A program made the position numbers and the translations under genes. Of a DNA stretch of 13,564 bases, positions 7,979 through 13,564 are shown piece by piece (within the stretch, counting starts at the first letter, position 1; each line of letters opens with the position of its first letter). The notes under the pieces are model-generated. The model had not been told where the DNA came from. It was given only the letters and a program-made list of their open reading frames with translations, and did no database searches. Source of the DNA: Crocinitomicaceae bacterium (GTDB lineage Bacteria > Bacteroidota > Bacteroidia > Flavobacteriales_D > Crocinitomicaceae); assembly GCA_003512365.1 (NCBI GenBank), contig DORI01000058.1, positions 1 to 13,564 of the forward strand. The letters run 5' to 3'.

Positions 7979-8044
7979 TTCTCGTGCATTCAATCTTTTC
8001 ACTGTTAAAACTATAATTATTGACAAATTCTATAGCGTAATACA

Positions 8045-8151
8045 GAATAAAAAAGACATAAAAAGATAAAAAAATGAAATATTTAAACAAATGAAAATCA
8101 ACAAATAAAACAAGTAAAAACGAATATAAATGAGTAACAAACGAAAAAAAA
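8045..8151. other. A-rich spacer with helically phased A-tracts between etfB and the SSB genes
   Basis: The 333-bp divergent gap (7929-8261) has no gene. Its middle part is almost purely A-rich on the plus strand, with A-runs centred near 8051, 8062, 8071, 8095, 8108, 8118, 8129 and 8147, many about 10-11 bp apart. Such phasing is known to bend DNA. It could act as an upstream promoter element or binding platform for the SSB genes. No full TAnnTTTG match was found for them; TATCTTTT near 8166 is the nearest. Confidence 0.4.
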
Positions 8152-8203
8152 CAATTAATAACCGAATATCTTTTTTTTGATGCAGCAACTTTGCCGAGAC
8201 AAA

Positions 8204-8219
8204 TCGATAACGAGATCGA
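8204..8219. repeat. Short inverted repeat upstream of ssb1
   Basis: TCGAT (8204-8208) and ATCGA (8215-8219) form an inverted repeat with a 6-base spacer, 43 bases before the first SSB start codon. The arms are short, so it could be a dimeric operator half-site pair, a weak hairpin in the leader, or chance. Confidence 0.3.
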
Positions 8220-8229
8220 AATGTTGAAT

Positions 8230-8261
8230 TTTTTACAAACTTTTTTTAAATTTTTACAAAC
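8230..8261 (+). repeat. 11-bp direct repeat ending at the first ssb start codon
   Basis: TTTTTACAAAC occurs exactly at 8230-8240 and 8251-8261, start to start 21 bp apart, or about two helix turns. The second copy touches the ATG at 8262. The position suits an operator or an RNA element controlling initiation, and spacing by whole turns would put two bound proteins on the same face. Confidence 0.45.
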
Positions 8262-8606
8262 ATGAATGCACTTAAAAACAAAGTGACGTTGATCGGCAGG
8301 CTAGGAGCGCAGCCGGAAGTAGTAACCTTCGAATCAGGAAGAACGCTAGCACGTTTTACCGTAGCGACAAACGAGCGCTTTAAAGACAAGGGGGGCGAAT
8401 GGCAGGATGTCACACAATGGCATACTATTAATGCCTGGGGTAAAATTGCCGAGCGAGTAAAACGCATATTAGACAAAGGCAATGAGATCATATTGGAGGG
8501 CCGCTTAGTCAATCAGTCTTATGAAAGCAAATCTGGAGAGAAGCGTTTCTCCACGATTGTAGAAGCGACTGAATTTTTAGTAATCAATGCAAAAAAGGCG
8601 GCATAG
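8262..8606 (+). CDS. Short single-stranded DNA-binding protein, paralogue 1
   Basis: The 114-residue protein is a complete SSB OB-fold. It opens MNALKNKVTLIGRLGAQPEV, and the central block TQWHTINAWGKIAERV (51-66) aligns with E. coli SSB TEWHRVVLFGKLAEVA, including the DNA-contacting Trp. ILEGRLVNQSY and the final strand follow. It ends in NAKKAA instead of an acidic DDDxPF tail, so it should bind ssDNA but not recruit the usual SSB partners. It is the first of three tandem paralogues, 29 bases before the second. By hand count the first 180 coding bases after 8280 are about half G+C, clearly above flanking genes. A housekeeping SSB with tail is presumably elsewhere. Bacillus SsbB, a short tailless competence SSB, is a functional analogue to consider. 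Confidence 0.92.
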   Translation: MNALKNKVTLIGRLGAQPEVVTFESGRTLARFTVATNERFKDKGGEWQDVTQWHTINAWGKIAERVKRILDKGNEIILEGRLVNQSYESKSGEKRFSTIVEATEFLVINAKKAA

Positions 8607-8635
8607 TCTATTCATTTATATTCAAATTATTTCAC

Positions 8636-8983
8636 ATGACAGATACAGACAATTTATTAGCATTAAAACAAATGAATCACGTTAATTTAATAGGTAAGGT
8701 GAGCTCCGCACCAAAAATCATGGAGCTTTCGAATGGAAGAAAAATAGCAAAGTTTACTGTGGCGACCAAGGAGTTCTACCTGGATGCGGAGGGAAACACC
8801 AAAGCGAGGAGAAATTGGCACGTCTTGACTGCTTGGGGAAAGTGGGTACAAGTGTTGGAAGAACTAGCAGAAGTCGGTCATGAAATAGCGGTAGAAGGCA
8901 AATTGGTGAGTCGTTTCTACAAGTTGAATGGGGAACGAAAATTTGTTTCTGAAGTCGAGGTTAACGATTTGATCCTCCTGTAA
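8636..8983 (+). CDS. Short single-stranded DNA-binding protein, paralogue 2 (diverged)
   Basis: The protein has 115 residues if started at 8636. The OB-fold begins MNHVNLIGKVSSAPK (13-27), then GRKIAKFTVATKEF, then the SSB core RNWHVLTAWGKWVQVL, in which the usual TxW is replaced by RNW. It ends EVNDLILL with no acidic tail. Compared with its neighbours it carries an N-terminal extension of about 12 residues (MTDTDNLLALKQ). An ATG at 8672, preceded by the A-rich leader TTAAAACAA, would remove this and start like the others, so the start is uncertain. A perfect terminator follows 6 bases after the stop, so paralogues 1 and 2 probably form the main transcript. G+C is raised as in paralogue 1. 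Confidence 0.88.
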   Translation: MTDTDNLLALKQMNHVNLIGKVSSAPKIMELSNGRKIAKFTVATKEFYLDAEGNTKARRNWHVLTAWGKWVQVLEELAEVGHEIAVEGKLVSRFYKLNGERKFVSEVEVNDLILL

Positions 8984-8989
8984 GCTAAC

Positions 8990-9017
8990 GGCGGAGGGAA
9001 CACCTCCGCCTTTTTTT
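8990..9017 (+). terminator. Rho-independent terminator between the second and third ssb genes
   Basis: GGCGGAGG (8990-8997) pairs perfectly with CCTCCGCC (9003-9010) around the loop GAACA and is followed by seven T residues. It is a textbook strong terminator. Only 20 bases separate its T-run from the next start codon, leaving little room for an independent promoter. Confidence 0.95.
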
Positions 9018-9037
9018 ATCCAAAGAAAATACTAATC

Positions 9038-9367
9038 ATGAATACATTAAAAAATTACATCACCTTAATAGGTAAAATAGGAACCGACGCCCAATATACA
9101 AAATTCGACAATGGAAGATCTGTGGCGCGTTTCAAACTATCTACGCAAAAAACAGAACGCAAAAACGACGGAAAATACATGGAAACTACGCAATGGCATA
9201 ACGTTTTTGCATGGGGAAATCTTGCGGAATTTATTGAACATTATGCTCAAAAAGGAAAAAAAGTAGCTATTCACGGACGCATCGTGAACAGGACCTATTT
9301 AAATCCTGCTGGGGTAAAACGAAATAAAACGGAAATTGAAATTAGGAATATAATCGGGTTGAGTTAA
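9038..9367 (+). CDS. Short single-stranded DNA-binding protein, paralogue 3
   Basis: The 109-residue OB-fold starts MNTLKNYITLIGKIGTDAQY, most like paralogue 1. The core TTQWHNVFAWGNLAEFIE (49-66) and KVAIHGRIVNRTY (74-86) keep the SSB pattern. It ends EIRNIIGLS with no acidic tail. Its base composition is near that of the flanking genes (about 38-40% G+C by hand count of two 60-base lines), unlike paralogues 1 and 2. The gene lies directly behind a strong terminator, so it needs read-through, an unseen promoter or processing for expression. It converges on an outer-membrane gene with a shared hairpin between them. Confidence 0.91.
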   Translation: MNTLKNYITLIGKIGTDAQYTKFDNGRSVARFKLSTQKTERKNDGKYMETTQWHNVFAWGNLAEFIEHYAQKGKKVAIHGRIVNRTYLNPAGVKRNKTEIEIRNIIGLS

Positions 9368-9386
9368 TTATACACTTAATATGAAA

Positions 9387-9420
9387 AGAAGAGGGGGAGC
9401 TGCAGGTTTCCCCTCTTTTG
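9387..9420. terminator. Shared hairpin between convergent ssb3 and outer-membrane protein gene
   Basis: AAGAGGGG (9389-9396) pairs with CCCCTCTT (9410-9417), extendable by a G-T wobble and one A-T pair, with a loop containing the palindrome CTGCAG. Short T-runs follow on both strands (TCTTTTG on plus, CTTCTTTTCAT on minus). It touches the stop codon of the minus-strand gene and can serve both directions. Confidence 0.7.
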
Positions 9421-10848
9421 TCAATAGTTCCGATAGTCATTCCACAAATTACTTCTGAAACCTATTGACGGAAAAAAAGAAAAAAGCTGAAAGGCAGAGT
9501 CGTACCGAAAATTCATCTCTGCAAACAACTGGTATTGATGATACAAATGATAAATGATCATATTTTGACTTCTGAAAAAATTATTTTTTTTGCCTTGGCC
9601 TATTTCATGATTGTAATTGAAGGGTCGATTTGTATAGGGTTGATATACATCTCCACCATAACTTTTTCCATCTTTATCAAATCCCTGAATTCCATAGGAA
9701 ATGAAGCTTTTAATAAGCCACTTATTTCTTTGCCACTTTAATTCCCCTAAAATTTCAGCAAAATTTCCTCCATAAGGGTGAGAAAGAGTTGATCCAGCAT
9801 GTGCATAGTTTTGTAGAGCGTTCAAATGGGCATAAGTATAGGGTCGGACAGCATTTCCTTCAAGGCGGTAAAAGAATTTTTCCTTACTTAATTTAAATCT
9901 ACCTTTTACTCCTAATTGTGCTCCGTACTTATTTGCCCACCATCCGGATTTCGCTTTAATTTCGGACAATAGAAATTCGTCCACTATGAGTTGGCCGTAT
10001 GCCACATGTTCTTTCCATTTAGCTGAAAATGAGGCCCCTAGTAACACATTATCGGAAGAACCAATAGCATATTCTTGTGGCCGGTAAAAAATTACTGGAT
10101 TCAAATACTCTAATTCATAACCTCGGTTCAGTAAGGTGTCTTTTGGCTGAAAAACAACTGTTTCAAAAATCCCAAAATTCAACCATTTTGTTGTATTCCA
10201 ACTGAGATAATGTGTTGCGCCAAATTTATTGCGCCAATTTTCGTTCAGTTCTTCTTTAAAAAATTGACACATCACCAAGTATTCTACATGCCAAAAGCGC
10301 GCACTCATCTGAGCGAATGGATAAGGTTTACCGTAATCACTTAAAAACAATGACCTGTTTCCTTCTCCGATAAAGTTTCTATCTAATCCCCCTTGAAAGT
10401 TAAAAATATGATTAGGGGTATACGACACACGACCCAACAGGTTGTGTGAGCCAATAATACTGCTGTTGTTTCGTGAATAGAAAAAAGAGCGTGTATCGAG
10501 AAAATTTGTATCGTTGTTTATTGTCGAAAAATTATACCCCACACGGGCATACCATTTTGGCGCGATTGACAAATCGGTTTGAATTCCAAGACCTAAGCGC
10601 GCATAGGTGGAAGAAGGAGCATATTTATCGTAAGAAATAAGATTATCAGCAGAAAATGTGGCGCCAAGACACTTTGAAAATGGTGCGGTTCTATTTACTT
10701 GTGGTAAAATACTAGAATGACGGGTATAACTCAAAACTTCCGAAGAATCGGATGGTAATTCTTCAATCAAATAATCAATTCGACCTTGCGCAAAACAAGT
10801 TAAATAAGGAAGAAAGAGAAGAATAAAAAATCTAAAAATCATTGACAT
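9421..10848 (-). CDS. Outer-membrane beta-barrel, Wzi/RemB-like, copy 2
   Basis: The 475-residue protein has a signal peptide (about 1-21, FILLFLPYLTCFAQ) and then alternating aromatic strands to an aromatic C-terminus (DYRNY), as in outer-membrane barrels. It resembles the capsule-assembly Wzi family and the gliding protein RemB of flavobacteria. Family-like blocks are RNFIGEGNRSLFLSDYGKPY (157-176), YLNPVIFYRPQEYAIGSSDN (248-267), AYGQLIVDEF (283-292) and HPYGGNFAEI (357-366). The two ATGs at 10848 and 10842 both lie inside the end of the upstream gene (17- or 11-base overlap), so the start is uncertain by two residues. It is a paralogue of the upstream gene. Likely roles are surface polysaccharide anchoring or motility-related surface function. 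Family assignment is by motif memory and no more specific function is claimed. Confidence 0.75.
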   Translation of the reverse strand: MSMIFRFFILLFLPYLTCFAQGRIDYLIEELPSDSSEVLSYTRHSSILPQVNRTAPFSKCLGATFSADNLISYDKYAPSSTYARLGLGIQTDLSIAPKWYARVGYNFSTINNDTNFLDTRSFFYSRNNSSIIGSHNLLGRVSYTPNHIFNFQGGLDRNFIGEGNRSLFLSDYGKPYPFAQMSARFWHVEYLVMCQFFKEELNENWRNKFGATHYLSWNTTKWLNFGIFETVVFQPKDTLLNRGYELEYLNPVIFYRPQEYAIGSSDNVLLGASFSAKWKEHVAYGQLIVDEFLLSEIKAKSGWWANKYGAQLGVKGRFKLSKEKFFYRLEGNAVRPYTYAHLNALQNYAHAGSTLSHPYGGNFAEILGELKWQRNKWLIKSFISYGIQGFDKDGKSYGGDVYQPYTNRPFNYNHEIGQGKKNNFFRSQNMIIYHLYHQYQLFAEMNFRYDSAFQLFSFFPSIGFRSNLWNDYRNY

Positions 10849-12385
10849 TATCTATTAATCCGGTTCTTATTCCCACCTGAAACAAAAGAGTACCTTTTCC
10901 TTGTTCCCACCATTCTTTTCGCTGAACACATTGTGCATAAATGTTGATGTTGAGTTTTTGATTAAGACGGTATCCAATCTCGAGTTTAGTATTGTTTAAT
11001 AACCCATTGGTTGTTGAATTTTGAAGTTGTATAGCTTGCAAACTATGACGGTTATAATCCTTTAGAAAAAACAAATGAGCATTGAGCCCGAAATAGAAAC
11101 GATTCAACTCACTACTAATTCGAAATAAAATTTCCTGAAATCCATTACCCATAATATGTGCTATTGGAAGGTTGTAGTTTGAATAATTTGTTAACCCGTT
11201 AACACCTTGATACATGTTTTTTGATACGACGTTATATTCTAATTGAAGGAGAGTTCTTATAGGAATTTTAGGATTATACCGAATACCGATTTGACCAGCA
11301 AATGAACGAGTAAAGGGAGTTACAAATTGACCGTAGGCTCTTAGTGAATTTAATACCGACCAATCAAAGGATAAAGCATAAAAGGAATAAACCGCGTTAT
11401 TTGTTGTAATTCTCGCGGAAAAAGGGACTGGACTAAAAACCAAAGGATGAGCAGCTTTTGTTATTAAAGAATCACCCATTTTCCATACGGTGTTTTCTGA
11501 AAAATGAACGGATAATTTTTGAAATGGTCGCCACGTAACATAGTTTATTCCAACGATTTTTGGTTGGTAATAGCCCTCAACTGTTGTGTATGTTTTTTTA
11601 CGAACAAGATTCATTGACCTCGTTCGGAAGAAATTCCATTCCCATTTTTTTAAGAAAGTAAATTTAGTTCTGAAATATGGCGCACCTATGTTATGATTAC
11701 CATACAGAAGAGATCGGTATCCAGATCCTATAAATTGTTGGTTGTTTCCTGCAACAACACTAAAATTTTTGAAAGGAGAATACACAAAGTGACCAACAGC
11801 AAAAGCATAATCGTAACCATTTGTTTTAAAGGGTTTCGTCCTGGCTGCTCCCGGAACAACCCCATTCTGTTGATTATAACCTATCGAAGTAGTATAATAT
11901 TCGCCATTTGCATCGATGAAGTCTCTTTCGAAACTACTAAAACGCGCTTGATTTTCATAAAAAGATGTTTGAAAAGAGAAATTCTTAAATAAGTCAGCTT
12001 GAATTTGAATCCCTCTAGAATTTTTATACAAGTAATTTCCAGTGGTATCGTTCAACTCTTTTCCATACGAAAATTCACCAACAGGCGAAATAGAAACTTT
12101 TGCATCTTGAGCGTTAACTTCAATCAAATGTTTTTTACAGAGTTTTTCTGTGAATTCAGAATACTGATTGCTTCGATCTCTAATTCTATCATGCAGATTG
12201 TAAGAGCTTTCTAATTCAGGAAGAAATCCACTTCCCGTGTACTTTCCAAGTTTCGTTGTACTTTCACTTGAATCAATTTGATTATCAAAAAGACGATCTC
12301 TATAATAAGAGGAAGTTGGGACCAAACCTTGTTGTGCTAGGATCCAATTTGGAATCAAAAATAAAAGTACAAATAATCTTTTCAT
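10832..12385 (-). CDS. Outer-membrane beta-barrel, Wzi/RemB-like, copy 1
   Basis: The 517-residue protein has a clear signal peptide (about 1-18, MKRLFVLLFLIPNWILAQ) and a long series of amphipathic, aromatic-rich strands. Blocks match those of the downstream gene: QQFIGSGYRSLLYGNHNIGA (216-235), AYGQFVTPF (350-358) and HIMGNGFQEI (410-419) against RNFIGEGNRSL, AYGQLIVDEF and HPYGGNFAEI. The two genes are therefore diverged tandem paralogues. The family relation is to Wzi, which holds capsule at the outer membrane, and to RemB of flavobacterial gliding. Its ATG overlaps the cysQ stop by 4 bases (ATGA) and its own end overlaps the next gene, so the three are translationally linked. No capsule biosynthesis genes are in the window, so the substrate cannot be named. 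Confidence 0.73.
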   Translation of the reverse strand: MKRLFVLLFLIPNWILAQQGLVPTSSYYRDRLFDNQIDSSESTTKLGKYTGSGFLPELESSYNLHDRIRDRSNQYSEFTEKLCKKHLIEVNAQDAKVSISPVGEFSYGKELNDTTGNYLYKNSRGIQIQADLFKNFSFQTSFYENQARFSSFERDFIDANGEYYTTSIGYNQQNGVVPGAARTKPFKTNGYDYAFAVGHFVYSPFKNFSVVAGNNQQFIGSGYRSLLYGNHNIGAPYFRTKFTFLKKWEWNFFRTRSMNLVRKKTYTTVEGYYQPKIVGINYVTWRPFQKLSVHFSENTVWKMGDSLITKAAHPLVFSPVPFSARITTNNAVYSFYALSFDWSVLNSLRAYGQFVTPFTRSFAGQIGIRYNPKIPIRTLLQLEYNVVSKNMYQGVNGLTNYSNYNLPIAHIMGNGFQEILFRISSELNRFYFGLNAHLFFLKDYNRHSLQAIQLQNSTTNGLLNNTKLEIGYRLNQKLNINIYAQCVQRKEWWEQGKGTLLFQVGIRTGLIDNVNDF

Positions 12386-13182
12386 TCCATTGCCATTAGT
12401 AGGGCTTTGGAACGTACTACGAAATAAGGGTTTAAAAGGTTTTCTTTATTATAGACAAGTGGTGTTTTTTGGTGATAATCGAGCACTTCTCCTCCTAAGG
12501 CTTCTATGATGGCTTGTCCTGCGGCAATATCCCACTCCATTGTGGGAGCAAAACGAGGGTAAATATGTGCCTCTCCCAATGCTAAGTCGAAGAATTTCAA
12601 TGAAGAACCTTTTGATGAAAAGGTGATGTCTTTGAAAGATGGCTCAAGTGTTTCAAGTAAATCGTTTAAGGGTCCAGTGCCATGACTTCGTGAACCTATT
12701 AATTTTAAGCTAGAGCCAATAAGTTCTTCGCTTTGTATGCATTGCCATTTAGTTGGATCTTCTATATTATCGAAAGATGAGATAAAAACACCTTCTTTTT
12801 TGCCTCCGAATAAAATTCTTTCTTGAACTGGGGAAGCGATAATCCCGAATACAGCATTTCCTTCTATAATGTGCGCAATGTTAACTGCAAATTCATCGTT
12901 TCTTCGGATGAACTCTTTGGTGCCATCAAGTGGATCAATACACCAAGACTCTTTCCATAATTTTCTTATTTCGTAAGGTAGGTATGTAGATTCTTCTCCT
13001 GTTACAGGAATTCCCAAGGGATCCAATAGGTTATGAATTGCCGATGAAGAAGCTAGGTCGGCTTTGGTAAGCGGCGACCCGTCTTCTTTTATAATCGTTT
13101 CGAAATCTTCTTGGTAAATTTTACTTATTTCTCTGCTCCCCGCAATAGCAGCTCTAAGTGCAATTTTATAGCTATCGTTCAT
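12382..13182 (-). CDS. cysQ: 3'(2'),5'-bisphosphate nucleotidase CysQ
   Basis: CysQ is a cytoplasmic Mg2+-dependent phosphatase of the inositol-monophosphatase fold that hydrolyses 3'-phosphoadenosine 5'-phosphate (PAP) to AMP. PAP is the by-product of sulfate reduction and of sulfotransferases. The 266-residue protein is full length. Metal-site motifs are EDGSPLTKAD (33-42), GEES (62-65), WCIDPLDGTKEF (80-91, with Asp83 and Asp86) and MEWDIAAGQAI (215-225, with Asp218). All expected ligands are present. It starts 3 bases after the CoA-transferase stop and overlaps the following outer-membrane gene by 4 bases, so it sits inside one operon. No sulfate-assimilation gene is in view. Nearest alternatives in the fold are inositol monophosphatase or fructose bisphosphatase, but the motif spacing fits CysQ best. 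Confidence 0.93.
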   Translation of the reverse strand: MNDSYKIALRAAIAGSREISKIYQEDFETIIKEDGSPLTKADLASSSAIHNLLDPLGIPVTGEESTYLPYEIRKLWKESWCIDPLDGTKEFIRRNDEFAVNIAHIIEGNAVFGIIASPVQERILFGGKKEGVFISSFDNIEDPTKWQCIQSEELIGSSLKLIGSRSHGTGPLNDLLETLEPSFKDITFSSKGSSLKFFDLALGEAHIYPRFAPTMEWDIAAGQAIIEALGGEVLDYHQKTPLVYNKENLLNPYFVVRSKALLMAME

Positions 13183-13185
13183 GGA

Positions 13186-13564
13186 TTAAAGTGCCATTTC
13201 AGGAACCTCTAGAGGAACAACTAAATCACCTTCTGTTTTTGCTATTATTTCCTCCACACTTACACCTGGTGCACGTTCGAGGAGATGAAATTTATTGTCT
13301 TTAATTTCTAAAACGGCTAATTCAGTTACAACTTTTTTTACACAGCCAACGCCAGTCAAAGGCAAAGTACATGTTTTCAGAATTTTAGATTCTCCTGCCT
13401 TATTGCTGTGCATCATGGCTACAATTATATTATCCGCAGAGGCGACTAAGTCCATGGCTCCACCCATTCCTTTTACCATTTTACCTGGGATTTTCCAATT
13501 TGCGATATCACCATTTTGGGAAACCTCCATGGCTCCTAACACAGTTAATTGCACATGTTGTCCA
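13186..13564 (-). CDS. scoB: 3-oxoacid CoA-transferase subunit B, C-terminal part, cut by window edge
   Basis: The enzyme moves CoA between succinyl-CoA (or a related acyl-CoA) and acetoacetate, linking ketone-body and short-chain acid use to the TCA cycle. The frame stays open to the window edge (GQHVQLTVLGAMEVSQNGD), so a GTG at 13554 is an internal Val and not a start. About 125 of roughly 215-220 residues are seen. Conserved blocks are ANWKIPGKMVKGMGGAMDLV (38-57 after the Gly at the window edge is dropped, approximate), then SKILKTCTLPLTGVGC, then LLERAPGVSVEEI. The catalytic Glu of the family lies further upstream and is not visible. The stop is 3 bases from cysQ, so the two are co-transcribed, with subunit A expected upstream. 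AtoA/CtfB-type butyrate or acetate CoA-transferases are the main alternatives. Confidence 0.92.
   Translation of the reverse strand, partial: GQHVQLTVLGAMEVSQNGDIANWKIPGKMVKGMGGAMDLVASADNIIVAMMHSNKAGESKILKTCTLPLTGVGCVKKVVTELAVLEIKDNKFHLLERAPGVSVEEIIAKTEGDLVVPLEVPEMAL

Noticed and set aside
8001..8060. TTGACA-like -35 promoter near 8018
   Set aside because: The nearest -10-like hexamer is spaced about 12 bases away, and Bacteroidota do not use this consensus.
8246..8512. Minus-strand open frame of 88 codons antisense to ssb1
   Set aside because: It lies almost wholly opposite a well-supported SSB gene. Its Ser/Pro/Val-rich sequence is what a G+C-rich antisense frame would give.
8262..9367. 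The SSB trio as one broken gene
   Set aside because: Each frame holds a full OB-fold from first to last strand with its own start and stop, so these are paralogues and not fragments.
11693..12214. Plus-strand frames of 99 and 71 codons opposite the first barrel gene
   Set aside because: They lie opposite a continuous 517-codon gene with a signal peptide and family motifs, and their sequences are not protein-like.
1..13564. CRISPR array, tRNA, rRNA or insertion sequence
   Set aside because: No regularly spaced repeats, cloverleaf-like segments, rRNA motifs, transposase motifs or terminal inverted repeats were noticed on reading both strands.

Overview
The window looks like a chromosomal segment of a low-G+C member of Bacteroidota, most likely a flavobacterium and possibly from the Crocinitomicaceae. 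Three things point there: a secreted protease ends in a type IX secretion (T9SS) C-terminal domain, two promoters match the Bacteroidota -7 consensus TAnnTTTG, and most genes have A/T-rich leaders without Shine-Dalgarno motifs. The genus cannot be fixed from this sequence alone.

Layout. Positions 1-497 (+) hold the 3' end of urocanate hydratase (hutU), closed by a strong hairpin terminator. Positions 524-1047 hold no convincing gene. A minus-strand gene (1100-3523) encodes an 807-residue secreted lysyl-endopeptidase-like serine protease with PKD, GEVED and T9SS sorting domains. It diverges, across only 59 bp, from an OmpR-type response regulator (3583-4263, +) that has no histidine kinase in view. 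Positions 7928 down to 4268 (-) form one compact operon: etfB, etfA, a bifunctional-nuclease-family protein with a UVR motif, and a NupG-type nucleoside transporter. After an A-rich 333-bp spacer come three tandem plus-strand genes (8262-9367), each encoding a short, tailless single-stranded-DNA-binding (SSB) OB-fold protein, with a perfect hairpin terminator between the second and third. The rest (13564 down to 9421, -) is a second compact operon: the 3' part of a CoA-transferase subunit B gene (scoB), cysQ, and two tandem outer-membrane beta-barrel genes of the Wzi/RemB-like class.

How the genes fit together. EtfA and EtfB form the heterodimer that carries electrons from acyl-CoA and related dehydrogenases. 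ScoB belongs to ketone-body/short-chain acyl-CoA metabolism and HutU to histidine degradation, so much of the window is ordinary catabolism. The least ordinary part is the SSB cluster: three diverged, complete, short paralogues, none with the acidic tail that recruits repair and replication proteins. The first two are visibly richer in G+C than their surroundings. They are preceded by helically phased A-tracts and by an 11-bp direct repeat spaced 21 bp that ends at the first start codon. The tandem Wzi/RemB-like pair behind cysQ and the protease with a substituted activity-tuning residue are the next most interesting points. No mobile element, tRNA, rRNA or CRISPR array was recognised.
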